From positions 1-61,592 of the forward strand of contig CAZJLJ010000014.1 of NCBI GenBank assembly GCA_964546935.1: a stretch of 61,592 nt of DNA, in the 5' to 3' direction. The stretch is from JALYTY01 sp964546935 (GTDB taxonomy: Bacteria; Vulcanimicrobiota; Vulcanimicrobiia; Vulcanimicrobiales; Vulcanimicrobiaceae). Positions 1 to 8,094 of the stretch are shown piece by piece. How positions within the stretch are numbered: position 1 is the stretch's first letter; each line of letters opens with the position of its first letter. Position numbers and translations under genes: made by a program. Below the pieces are notes generated by a model. It saw nothing but the letters and a program-made list of their open reading frames with translations. It did not search any database and had not been told where the DNA came from.

Positions 1-1759
1 CCGCGATTTCCGCGACGCGAATCTTTCGCAATACCGGTGAGCAGCCACCTACATGATCTCCATGTGGATGCGAGATGATGAGCGCGTCCAATTGATGGAT
101 GCCGCGGCGGATTAAAAACGGCACGACGATTCGTTCACCGACTTGCTCGGCTTGCGATTCGCTCCCTTTTGCACCGCGTTCCAAACGTCCGCCTGCATCG
201 ACCAAAATCGCGTGGCGAGCCGCTGTTTCTATTACAATGGCGTCGGCTTGCCCGACATCCAAGACGGTGATCCGCAGAAGTGGCCGCTCGATGATGGGCG
301 GCCAAAGTACGTACGACGTCGCAACGGCGACGATTGCAATCGCGAACGTTGCGCTGCCCTTGCGGAAGAATGATACTGCCGCTGCCAAAGATGCTTCGTA
401 CAACGCGATAGCCCAGAAGGGCGCAGGGGTCATGACGATTGAGGCGGCAGGTGCAGAACTGAAAAGGCGCACTGCGCCGACAATCCACGCAAGCACCCAG
501 CTATTAATGTTTGCAAATCCGTGTGCGAGCGGTCCGCACCAAGACGTTGCGAGTTGAAGTGCGCCGAGCGCCATCGTTACTGGTACACACGGTACAACCG
601 CCAAGTTCGCGAGTATTCCGTACGGTGTGAATTGTAAAAACACAGCAGCGGTGATGGGCCAAGTACCAGCTTGCGTTGCGATCGTCAGAATCAGTGCTTC
701 GCGGAAACGGCCCGCATCGGCAAAACGAGCGAATACATCTTCGAGCAGCGGCGCGAGAGTGAAGATGCCCGCGACGCAGCAAAATGAAAGCCAAAACGAA
801 GCAGTGGTTACATCGAACGGCGCCACCAAGAGAACCGCGAGAACGGCCGCAGCAAGCGAATTCCACGAAAGTGACGCGCGTCCGAATGCTCTAGCGGTGA
901 GTGCAACGGTAGTCATTGTTGCAGCGCGCAAAGCCGGGATGTGAAGCCCCGATAATGCTGCGAAAAGCCACACTACGACAATAGCCGAAGCACAACTTGC
1001 GGTGCGCGACGTTCCGGCAAATGATAAAATCGACGCCACCAATGCAGCAACCAGTCCCACGTGCAAGCCGGCCGTAACCAGAACGTGCACGGTTCCCGTC
1101 TCTTGGAACTCGTTTCGCAAATCGGGTGGCATTGCGGAGCGCTCGCCCCAAAGTTCGCCGGCAACGATCGCCGCATTTGAATCGCCAAGACGGAGCTGCA
1201 GTTGTTGCAGTGCCCACGCTTTTGCGCGCGACACGAGTGCGTCGTAACCCGAAGATCGATTCTCGGATGAAATTATTGCGGCACTTGCGATTCGAGCGGA
1301 AACGCCGTTGTCGCGTTCGATGTCGCGCTGACTCGGTTCGCCGGGATTGCGCGGTTCGTCGAATGGCTCGAGCCGCCCGCGAATTACGATGTGCGATCCG
1401 ATCGGCTCAGCCGTACGTGTGGCTACGAGAACGCTATATGAGTTGTCGAGTTGAACCTGGTATTCGTAGAACCCGGGCTGCGCCATTCTCGTGGCTGTCA
1501 CGATTCCGCTGAATCGCTGCGTTCTAGTTTCGTAGATTTTTGGTTCAGTTTGTGTTCGGTATGTTGTGTAGCCCAGCGAAAAGACGAGGGCGGTTAATGC
1601 GGCCGCGCGAATGTGCGGAGGCTCACAGCGAACGAGCGCGATGGTCGCGATGCACAAACCGCACAGCGTCGTTGCGTGCACTTCAATAGAGAGCGGCGTG
1701 GCGAGGAGCGCCCCGGCCAAAAAATAGACCGCAAACCAGGTGAGCGATAGCCCGGGCAT
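1..1759 (-). CDS. comEC: DNA uptake channel ComEC/Rec2, 3' end beyond window
   Basis: Competence protein that forms the inner-membrane channel for single-stranded DNA during natural transformation. The minus-strand frame is open from an ATG at 1759 to the window edge (about 586 codons), so roughly the last 150-200 residues are missing. It starts MPGLSLTWFAVYFLAGALLA, a hydrophobic N-terminus, followed by an OB-like soluble part and the Competence domain with many membrane segments; the segment HVLVTAGLHVGLVAAL is typical of the family. The metallo-beta-lactamase domain then begins, with LDVGQADAIVIE, DAGG and the metal-binding motif SHPHGDHVGG all intact. No Shine-Dalgarno is visible before the ATG. 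The comEA gene lies about 5.7 kb away on the other strand, so the usual comEA-comEC operon is split. Confidence 0.93.
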   Translation of the reverse strand, partial: MPGLSLTWFAVYFLAGALLATPLSIEVHATTLCGLCIATIALVRCEPPHIRAAALTALVFSLGYTTYRTQTEPKIYETRTQRFSGIVTATRMAQPGFYEYQVQLDNSYSVLVATRTAEPIGSHIVIRGRLEPFDEPRNPGEPSQRDIERDNGVSARIASAAIISSENRSSGYDALVSRAKAWALQQLQLRLGDSNAAIVAGELWGERSAMPPDLRNEFQETGTVHVLVTAGLHVGLVAALVASILSFAGTSRTASCASAIVVVWLFAALSGLHIPALRAATMTTVALTARAFGRASLSWNSLAAAVLAVLLVAPFDVTTASFWLSFCCVAGIFTLAPLLEDVFARFADAGRFREALILTIATQAGTWPITAAVFLQFTPYGILANLAVVPCVPVTMALGALQLATSWCGPLAHGFANINSWVLAWIVGAVRLFSSAPAASIVMTPAPFWAIALYEASLAAAVSFFRKGSATFAIAIVAVATSYVLWPPIIERPLLRITVLDVGQADAIVIETAARHAILVDAGGRLERGAKGSESQAEQVGERIVVPFLIRRGIHQLDALIISHPHGDHVGGCSPVLRKIRVAEIA

Positions 1760-1814
1760 GGGTAGAACATCTGCGACGCGGTCAGGAGTACACTAGAGCG
1801 AAAGGGATAGTTTC

Positions 1815-2750
1815 GTGCGTATTATCGTTACCGGCGGGGCCGGGTTTATCGGCTCTCACATCGTCGACGCGTATCTTGCCGCAGGCCACGATGTGCTCGT
1901 CCTCGATTCGCTCTGGGAACACGGCGGTGGACGCCGAGCCAATGTGCCCGATCGTGCTTCGTTCGTGCACATGGATATCCGCGACGAGAACATCGCGCGA
2001 ATCTTTAAAGAATTCCGTCCGGACATCGTCAGCCACCACGCGGCGCAACACTCCGTCGCGATCTCTTCGCGCGATCCAAAGTTCGATGCCGACGTGAATG
2101 TCATCGGCCTCATCAACGTTCTCGATGAATCGGTGCGCCACGGCGTGAAGAAAGTTATTTTCGCATCGAGCGGCGCAACGTTCGGAACGCCGGAACGCTT
2201 TCCCATCACGGAAACCACGCCGCAAAATCCAACGTCACCTTACGGCATCACAAAGATGGTTGCCGAGCACTATCTACGCTTTTATAAGGAAGAGAAGGGG
2301 CTGGATTTCACCGCACTGCGGTACGGTAACGTTTACGGCCCGCGCCAGGATCCGAACGGTGAGGCGGGTGTGATCTCGATCTTCATCGGCAAGTTCCTGA
2401 AGCGGGAAGGGATCCGCATCGATTGGGACGGCGAGCAAACTCGCGATTACGTCTTCGTCAAAGACGTTGCCAAAGCGAACCTTATCGCGCTGGAAAAAGG
2501 CTCAGGAAAGTGTTACGTGATCGGCACGAACGTGAAGACCAGCGTAAACGACATCTATCGTGCGTTAGTGCAGATTAGCGGATTCGAGGCGCCGGTGACG
2601 CATGCGCCGCGCCGTCCCGGCGATGCTCGGGACGCCCAATTCGATCCGGCACTCGCCAAAGCCGAGCTCGGCTGGGCGCCGGAAACCAAGCTGCTAGACG
2701 GTATGCGGGAAACGTACGAGTACTTCAAGGCGCTGTACGTCCCGGCGTAG
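1815..2750 (+). CDS. NAD-dependent epimerase/dehydratase, UDP-glucose 4-epimerase-like
   Basis: Extended short-chain dehydrogenase of 311 residues, probably acting on a nucleotide sugar such as UDP-glucose/UDP-galactose. The N-terminal Rossmann motif is TGGAGFIGSH (residues 6-15). The catalytic region reads SSGATFG and then SPYGITK, the YxxxK pair, followed by RYGNVYGPRQDP, a substrate-binding segment typical of GalE-like enzymes. Length is normal for the family. The start is a GTG. It is divergent from comEC, 55 bases away. Substrate specificity cannot be read from the sequence, so no gene symbol is given; other nucleotide-sugar epimerases or dehydratases are possible. Confidence 0.9.
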   Translation: MRIIVTGGAGFIGSHIVDAYLAAGHDVLVLDSLWEHGGGRRANVPDRASFVHMDIRDENIARIFKEFRPDIVSHHAAQHSVAISSRDPKFDADVNVIGLINVLDESVRHGVKKVIFASSGATFGTPERFPITETTPQNPTSPYGITKMVAEHYLRFYKEEKGLDFTALRYGNVYGPRQDPNGEAGVISIFIGKFLKREGIRIDWDGEQTRDYVFVKDVAKANLIALEKGSGKCYVIGTNVKTSVNDIYRALVQISGFEAPVTHAPRRPGDARDAQFDPALAKAELGWAPETKLLDGMRETYEYFKALYVPA

Positions 2751-2797
2751 ATGGCGTTCCGAACCGAATTTATTTCGGCCTGAGGACTTTTTGAGGG

Positions 2798-2829
2798 CTC
2801 CAAGCATACGGTGAAAGCTATGCTTGGAG
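2798..2829 (+). promoter_or_regulatory. Perfect 11-bp inverted repeat around the CPBP start codons
   Basis: CTCCAAGCATA (2798-2808) and TATGCTTGGAG (2819-2829) pair perfectly around a 10-base loop. The GTG start codon of the next gene (2811) lies in the loop and the alternative ATG (2820) in the 3' arm. The stem is followed by TCTTTGTTTC, so it could also act as a weak terminator for the upstream epimerase gene, which ends 48 bases earlier. Confidence 0.6.
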
Positions 2830-3725
2830 TCTTTGTTTCAGAAGGACGCCTGCGACCGTTCTGGCGTGCCCTCATTTATTACGTCGCAGCCTATTGGGTT
2901 CTGCAGCCGGTTTTCGACCGGCTCATGGAACGGTTGCCGATCCCGCCGGGACTAACACCTTTTGCCGTTGCTGCGAGCGAGTCCGAGCTGCTTGTCATAG
3001 CGTTGATCGTCACCGGTATTCTTGCATGGTATGAAGGCCGGCGCATTGACGATTACGGTTTACCGTTTTCCCAAGCATTTAGGGGACGTTTCTTCGAGGG
3101 ATTCGGCATCGGCATCGGCAGTGCGGGTCTCGTTGCGGCCGGCATGATCGCGCTCGGCGGCATGCAGGTCCACGGGTTGGCTTTGACCGGTACTGCGCTT
3201 CTCCGCTTTGCGATTGCATGGCTCGGCGCAAATCTTCTGGTCGGTATTAGTGAAGAGTTGTGGTACCGTTCGTACTTATTGCAAACGCTCTGGCGCGGCA
3301 TCGGTTTTTGGCCCGCTGCGGTTCTCATCGGACTGCTCTTTACGGCGGATCACTACTTTTATAAAGCCGGCGAAAACGTTTGGGATTGCATTACGCTCTT
3401 CAGCTTGAGCGTAGTCATGTGTTATAGCGTGTTGCGCACCGGTACGCTGTGGTTCGCGGTTGGCTTTCACGTTGCGTATGACTACATGCAGCTCTTCGTT
3501 ATAGGCACGCCAAATGGGTCTGCCGTTCCCACCGGCCATCTGCTCAACGTAACGTTTTCGGGACCGGCGTGGCTTACCGGTGGTGTCCTTGGAACCGAAG
3601 CGAGTTTCTTGATGTATCCGGTAATCGCGCTGCTGTTTCTTTATATCGCGGTTCGCAATCGGAACCGGCAAGATTTTACGCCTGAGCCCGATCGAGCAAC
3701 CAGCGCGATGGGTGTTCGGGCCTAA
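2811..3725 (+). CDS. CPBP-family intramembrane glutamic endopeptidase
   Basis: Membrane protein of 304 residues of the CPBP (CAAX protease and bacteriocin-processing, 'Abi') family. All three family motifs are visible: EELWYR (the EExxxR motif), FTADHYF with the second-motif histidine, and FHVAYDY as the third histidine motif. Several hydrophobic stretches cover most of the protein. Members process prenylated proteins or bacteriocins or serve in membrane-protein quality control; the substrate here is unknown. The start is GTG 2811 or ATG 2820, both inside an inverted repeat. The 3' end overlaps the convergent FAD monooxygenase gene by 50 bases. Confidence 0.85.
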   Translation: MKAMLGVFVSEGRLRPFWRALIYYVAAYWVLQPVFDRLMERLPIPPGLTPFAVAASESELLVIALIVTGILAWYEGRRIDDYGLPFSQAFRGRFFEGFGIGIGSAGLVAAGMIALGGMQVHGLALTGTALLRFAIAWLGANLLVGISEELWYRSYLLQTLWRGIGFWPAAVLIGLLFTADHYFYKAGENVWDCITLFSLSVVMCYSVLRTGTLWFAVGFHVAYDYMQLFVIGTPNGSAVPTGHLLNVTFSGPAWLTGGVLGTEASFLMYPVIALLFLYIAVRNRNRQDFTPEPDRATSAMGVRA

Positions 3726-4923
3726 AGCCCACGCCCACAATCTGCGCCGGGATGCGCTGCAATAAGGGAACATTCGTAAAGAGCTTGGCGAGCCAAGGGG
3801 CCTTTTGGGGAGGTTCTTTCGATGCAAGAACGGCCGCGATAATACGGCGTTGAACCGTCAATTGCACGGCTTGTGTCATCTTCGTCGGCCATTCGCGTCG
3901 CTTTTGTACCTCGGCAAGCACGTCATCGGGAACCGGTGCCGCCTTCTCCAGTGCCGGCGCAACAATATTCGCTGTAGCGATTGCATCTTGAATCGCGAGG
4001 TTGATGCCAACGCCACCCACGGGTGACATCGCGTGCGCGGCGTCACCGATGAACAAAATGCCGGGCCGATACCACTGCGCGAGTCGATCGATGCGAACCT
4101 CGAGCAGTTTTACGTCGTCCCAACTTTTGATTTCATTCACTTTTGGTGCGAGTGAGGGGACGAGAGAAGCAATGCGCGTGCGCAACGAATCTAATCCTTG
4201 ATCGCGAATTTGCTCCAGAGACCCTTTCGGGATTACGTAGCCGCATTGCCAATACTCGCCGCGATCGATCGTTACGAAAATCGTACCTGCTCCGACGTAT
4301 CCGAGTGCAACGAGCGGCTCGTTCGGATCTCTTGAAATGCGAAACCACAGGACATCCATGGGTGCGCCCAAATTTTGCGGCTCTACGCCGATCGCGTCGC
4401 GCATCTTTGAATGCCTGCCATCGCACGCAACCACAACGTCGGCTCTAAATTCGACCGAACCGTCGGGCGCATCGGCCCGGACACCGACGGTCCGCCCCCA
4501 TTCTTGGATGACGTCGACCGCAGCGGTTCGCATCAAAAGATTATAGCCACTGTACTGCTTACTCTCGGAGGCGAGAAAGTTCAAAAAATCCCACTGCGGC
4601 ATCAGAGCGATGAATTTCGCTCGTCCCCGGACGCCGGAGAAGTTGGCAATGGTCACCGTATCTTTGCCGACTCGTCCAGATAGCGATCGAAGTTCCGTAT
4701 GCGGCATAGCTAAAAATTTGTCGAGCAGGCCCAGATCGTCTAGCACGTCCAGCGTTGAGGGATGAACGGTGTCACCACGGAAATCACGCAAAAAATCGCC
4801 GTGCTTCTCGAGCACGGCGACCTTTCTTCCGGCGCGCGCAAGAAGATACCCAAGCATCATGCCTGCCGGCCCTCCGCCGACGATGCAGCATTGAACGTTG
4901 AGCGTGCGCTTGGGTGAATTCAT
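3676..4923 (-). CDS. FAD-dependent monooxygenase (PHBH/aromatic hydroxylase type)
   Basis: Flavoprotein of 415 residues. The ADP-binding fold is CCIVGGGPAGMMLGYLLARAG (from residue 12; GxGxxG), the DG motif is ACDGRHSKMRDAIG, and the second FAD motif is LFIGDAAHAMSPVGGVGINL. This order is that of class A flavin monooxygenases such as 4-hydroxybenzoate or ubiquinone-type hydroxylases. The substrate cannot be told from sequence. It starts 6 bases after the leuS stop on the same strand, so it is probably cotranscribed with leuS, though a functional link is not obvious. Its last 50 bases overlap the convergent CPBP gene. Confidence 0.88.
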   Translation of the reverse strand: MNSPKRTLNVQCCIVGGGPAGMMLGYLLARAGRKVAVLEKHGDFLRDFRGDTVHPSTLDVLDDLGLLDKFLAMPHTELRSLSGRVGKDTVTIANFSGVRGRAKFIALMPQWDFLNFLASESKQYSGYNLLMRTAAVDVIQEWGRTVGVRADAPDGSVEFRADVVVACDGRHSKMRDAIGVEPQNLGAPMDVLWFRISRDPNEPLVALGYVGAGTIFVTIDRGEYWQCGYVIPKGSLEQIRDQGLDSLRTRIASLVPSLAPKVNEIKSWDDVKLLEVRIDRLAQWYRPGILFIGDAAHAMSPVGGVGINLAIQDAIATANIVAPALEKAAPVPDDVLAEVQKRREWPTKMTQAVQLTVQRRIIAAVLASKEPPQKAPWLAKLFTNVPLLQRIPAQIVGVGFRPEHPSRWLLDRAQA

Positions 4924-4929
4924 CTTGCA

Positions 4930-7413
4930 TTACCCCACGACGAGATTTACCAGCTTATCAGGGACGAAGATCTGCTTACGAATTTGTTTTCCGTCCAGCT
5001 GCGCCTGCACGTTGGCATCGCGCAAGGCTAATGCGATCGCGTCTTCTTCGGAAATGCCGGGCTGCGCTTCGATGCGCGCGCGAATCTTGCCGTTGACTTG
5101 CACCACCAACGTGATTTGATCGACCGCGAGTGCTTTATCTTCGGGTACGATGATGTGCTCGAGATGAACCGACCGCTCGTTGCCTAAGCGCGACCACAAC
5201 TCCTCAGCAATGTGAGGAGCGTACGGCGCCAGCAACAAAGGCAGCGCATGCACTGCGTAGAGCGTAGCGCGAGAGTCTGGATTCTTTTGAACGGCCGTGG
5301 TGAGTGCGTTCACCAACTCATCAAGTTTCGCAATCGTGGTGTTGAAGTGGAAACGTCGCGACGAAACCTCGTCGATCGTTGATTTGGCGACGATGTGGAC
5401 CGCGCGAACGAGGGCTTTTTCGTCTTGTGTTTCCATCGGCGGAAGCTCACGCGGCGAAACCGATTTTGCGCGTTCGAGCAGCGGCTCGGATGCGCGCCAA
5501 ACGCGATTCAAGAAGCGAACGCGTCCGCTGATTCCCTCGTCGGTCCAATCGCTTGTATCTTCGGGCGGCGTTACGTATAGCAAGAACAGGCGCATCGCGT
5601 CGACGCCGTTCGTTTCGGCGGTTTCGTCGATACCGACGACGTTGCCGCGCGATTTCGACATCTTCTCACCGTTGTAAAGCACGAAGCCCTGGTGGAAGAG
5701 CCGCTGAAACGGCTCATCGGGGCCCGTCACCCAACCCTGATCGTGAAAGAACTTATAAAAGAACCGCGAGTAAAGGAGATGCAGAACCGCGTGCTCCGCT
5801 CCGCCGATGTACTGATCGAGGTTCATCCACTTTTCCGCCTGCTCTTTCGCCCACGGCGCAGAGTCGTTGTGCGGATCGAGGTAGCGCAAATAGTACCACG
5901 AGGACTCGAAGAACGTGTCCATCGTATCGCTTTCGCGCTTCGCCGGCGCGCCGCACTTCGGACACGTCGTGTTAACGAACTCCGGATCGCGTGCAAGCGG
6001 AGACCCTTCACCGGTAATCGGAACGTTCTCCGGGAGAAGAACCGGCAACTGATTGTCGGGAACGGCAACTTCACCGCATCTTTCGCAGTAAACGATCGGG
6101 ATCGGCGTGCCCCAATAGCGTTGCCGTGAAACGAGCCAATCGCGGAAGCGATAATTTACCGTCTTGTCACCGAAGCCCATCGCTAGGAGACGATCGGCGA
6201 TCGCGTTGCGCGCGCGTTCGCTCGACATTCCGGTAAAATCGCCGCTGGCAATGAGGCGGCCATCGGCGACGTACGGGGTTTCCAGCGGCCCCGTTACCTC
6301 GCTACCCGGTGGAATGACAACTTGCGCGATCGAAAGCGAATGTTTTTTCGCGAAATCAAAATCGCGCTCATCGTGCGCGGGAACACCCATCACCGCGCCG
6401 GTTCCGTACTCCGCGAGAACGTAGTTCGTCACCCAAATCGGAACGCGTTCGTGCGAAAGCGGATTGATGGCATACGCGCCGGTGAAGACGCCGTCTTTTT
6501 CCATCAGACTCGTGCGCTCGAGCTCCGATTTCGAACGCAGGCTTTCGGCAAAGAGTTCGATTGCCGCCGCATTCTTCTTCGAGACGATCCCCTTTAGACG
6601 CTCCACAAGGATGTGCTCGGGAGCGACGGCCAGGAACGTGACGCCGAAGAGCGTGTCGAGACGCGTGGTAAAGACATGAATCTGTGCGTCGAGTCCTTCG
6701 ATATCGAAGGCGAATTGCGCGCCCTCGCTGCGGCCGATCCAGTTGCGCTGCATCGTTTTGGTGCGCTCCGGCCAGCCATCGAGCGTGTCGAGATCGTACA
6801 ACAAGCGATTCGCATAGTCGGTGATTTTTAGGAACCACTGCGAAAGGTTGCGGCGCTCCACCTGGTGGCCGCAGCGCCAGCAGCGGCCGTCGATTACCTG
6901 TTCGTTCGCAAGAACGGTTTGATCGTGCGGACACCAGTTGACCGGCGCCTCACGTTTATATGCGAGCCCGTGTTCGTAGAGACGAAGAAAGAGCCACTGA
7001 TTCCAGCGATAGTATTCGGGAGTGCAAGTCGCGATTTCGCGCGACCAGTCGTATCCCGTTCCCATCAAGCGAATCTGCCGCTCCATGTTGGTGATGTTCG
7101 ATTTTGTCCAGGTCCCCGGATCGATGCCGCGCTGAATCGCGGCGTTTTCCGCCGGAAGCCCGAACGCGTCCCATCCCATCGGGTGCAACACGTTATGGCC
7201 GAGCATCCGCATCGAGCGCGCTACCGCATCACCGAGGGTGTAATTCTTAGCGTGGCCGACATGCAAATCGCCGGACGGATACGGCAGCATTTCGCAGACG
7301 TAGTATTTCGGGCGCGGGTCGGAGGCGGAGTCGCCGGCGCGATAGAGTTGCTCCTGCTCCCACCGTTCTTGCCACTTGCGCTCGATGGAATGGAAATCGT
7401 AGGTGTCGGCCAT
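4930..7413 (-). CDS. leuS: Leucyl-tRNA synthetase
   Basis: Class I aminoacyl-tRNA synthetase that charges tRNA-Leu. The HIGH signature is HVGHAKNYT, after MLPYPSGDL; the KMSKS signature is EKMSKSRGN. The editing (CP1) domain lies between them, and the C-terminal end VPDKLVNLVVG is typical. The length, 827 residues, is normal. The ATG at 7413 (MADTYDFHSIERKWQERW) was chosen because the alignment of the family starts there; an in-frame ATG three codons upstream (7422) is possible. It heads a two-gene unit with the FAD monooxygenase. Confidence 0.97.
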   Translation of the reverse strand: MADTYDFHSIERKWQERWEQEQLYRAGDSASDPRPKYYVCEMLPYPSGDLHVGHAKNYTLGDAVARSMRMLGHNVLHPMGWDAFGLPAENAAIQRGIDPGTWTKSNITNMERQIRLMGTGYDWSREIATCTPEYYRWNQWLFLRLYEHGLAYKREAPVNWCPHDQTVLANEQVIDGRCWRCGHQVERRNLSQWFLKITDYANRLLYDLDTLDGWPERTKTMQRNWIGRSEGAQFAFDIEGLDAQIHVFTTRLDTLFGVTFLAVAPEHILVERLKGIVSKKNAAAIELFAESLRSKSELERTSLMEKDGVFTGAYAINPLSHERVPIWVTNYVLAEYGTGAVMGVPAHDERDFDFAKKHSLSIAQVVIPPGSEVTGPLETPYVADGRLIASGDFTGMSSERARNAIADRLLAMGFGDKTVNYRFRDWLVSRQRYWGTPIPIVYCERCGEVAVPDNQLPVLLPENVPITGEGSPLARDPEFVNTTCPKCGAPAKRESDTMDTFFESSWYYLRYLDPHNDSAPWAKEQAEKWMNLDQYIGGAEHAVLHLLYSRFFYKFFHDQGWVTGPDEPFQRLFHQGFVLYNGEKMSKSRGNVVGIDETAETNGVDAMRLFLLYVTPPEDTSDWTDEGISGRVRFLNRVWRASEPLLERAKSVSPRELPPMETQDEKALVRAVHIVAKSTIDEVSSRRFHFNTTIAKLDELVNALTTAVQKNPDSRATLYAVHALPLLLAPYAPHIAEELWSRLGNERSVHLEHIIVPEDKALAVDQITLVVQVNGKIRARIEAQPGISEEDAIALALRDANVQAQLDGKQIRKQIFVPDKLVNLVVG

Positions 7414-7485
7414 AGAAAGCATGGTAATCGACCACGGCTTGCGCGACTACCTTTCCCGTCGGAGTGGGGCGCGTGATCGAGTCGC

Positions 7486-8073
7486 ATGGTTCGTTTTGCA
7501 ATTGCCGGGGTTGTTTTGCTGCTAGCGGCGTTCGCAATTTGGCGTCCGGCGCCCGTGGCCGCCCCGGCGAATGTCCCTGTTGCCGAAAACTCATCGCCGG
7601 CGGTCCGCCCGCGCTTGCCTCGGCCGGCGCCGTCGAAAGAAGTTGTCTACGTAGCCGGGGCGGTCGTGCATCCGGGGCTTTACCAGGTTCACTCCGGGGA
7701 ACGGGCCGGCGATGCCATCCGCCTCGCCGGCGGTCTTGCGCCCGGCGCCGACGCGGTTGCGGTAAACCTAGCGGCGCATGTACGGGACGGCGACGAGGTA
7801 GCGGTTCCAATTGCGGGCGAAAAGACGGCTACCACGCGTTCGCATAAGAAATCGTTGTCGCGAAAAACGGCCAAAACGCTGCAGATCGTAAACGTGAACG
7901 CCGCAGATGAAGAGACGCTAGCCACCGTTCCCGGCATCGGACCACTGATTGCACGACGCATCGTCGCGTTGCGTGAAAGCGAAGGTCCGTTCGAGACGCT
8001 CGATCAGTTGCTCGACGTGGCCGGCATGACGCCGTCCAAGCTAGACCGCGCGAGTTCCTACCTTTCTATATGA
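7486..8073 (+). CDS. comEA: Competence DNA receptor ComEA (SLBB plus helix-hairpin-helix)
   Basis: Membrane-anchored double-stranded-DNA-binding protein of natural transformation, 195 residues. One N-terminal membrane segment (about residues 4-20) is followed by a proline-rich linker. A SLBB domain follows (VYVAGAVVHPGLYQV to GDEVAVP, about residues 50-107). The C-terminal helix-hairpin-helix pair contains VNVNAADEETLATVPGIGP and the usual spacing to the end. This is the standard ComEA layout. It is divergent from leuS and followed 21 bases later by an acyl-CoA synthetase gene. Together with comEC at the left edge it suggests the organism carries a DNA-uptake system. Confidence 0.92.
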   Translation: MVRFAIAGVVLLLAAFAIWRPAPVAAPANVPVAENSSPAVRPRLPRPAPSKEVVYVAGAVVHPGLYQVHSGERAGDAIRLAGGLAPGADAVAVNLAAHVRDGDEVAVPIAGEKTATTRSHKKSLSRKTAKTLQIVNVNAADEETLATVPGIGPLIARRIVALRESEGPFETLDQLLDVAGMTPSKLDRASSYLSI

Positions 8074-8094
8074 TAAAACGCGCAGGGTCGACCC

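Noticed and set aside
99..557. Plus-strand open frames over the first 1.5 kb
   Set aside because: They are shadows of comEC, whose minus-strand frame gives a clear family match up to the window edge.
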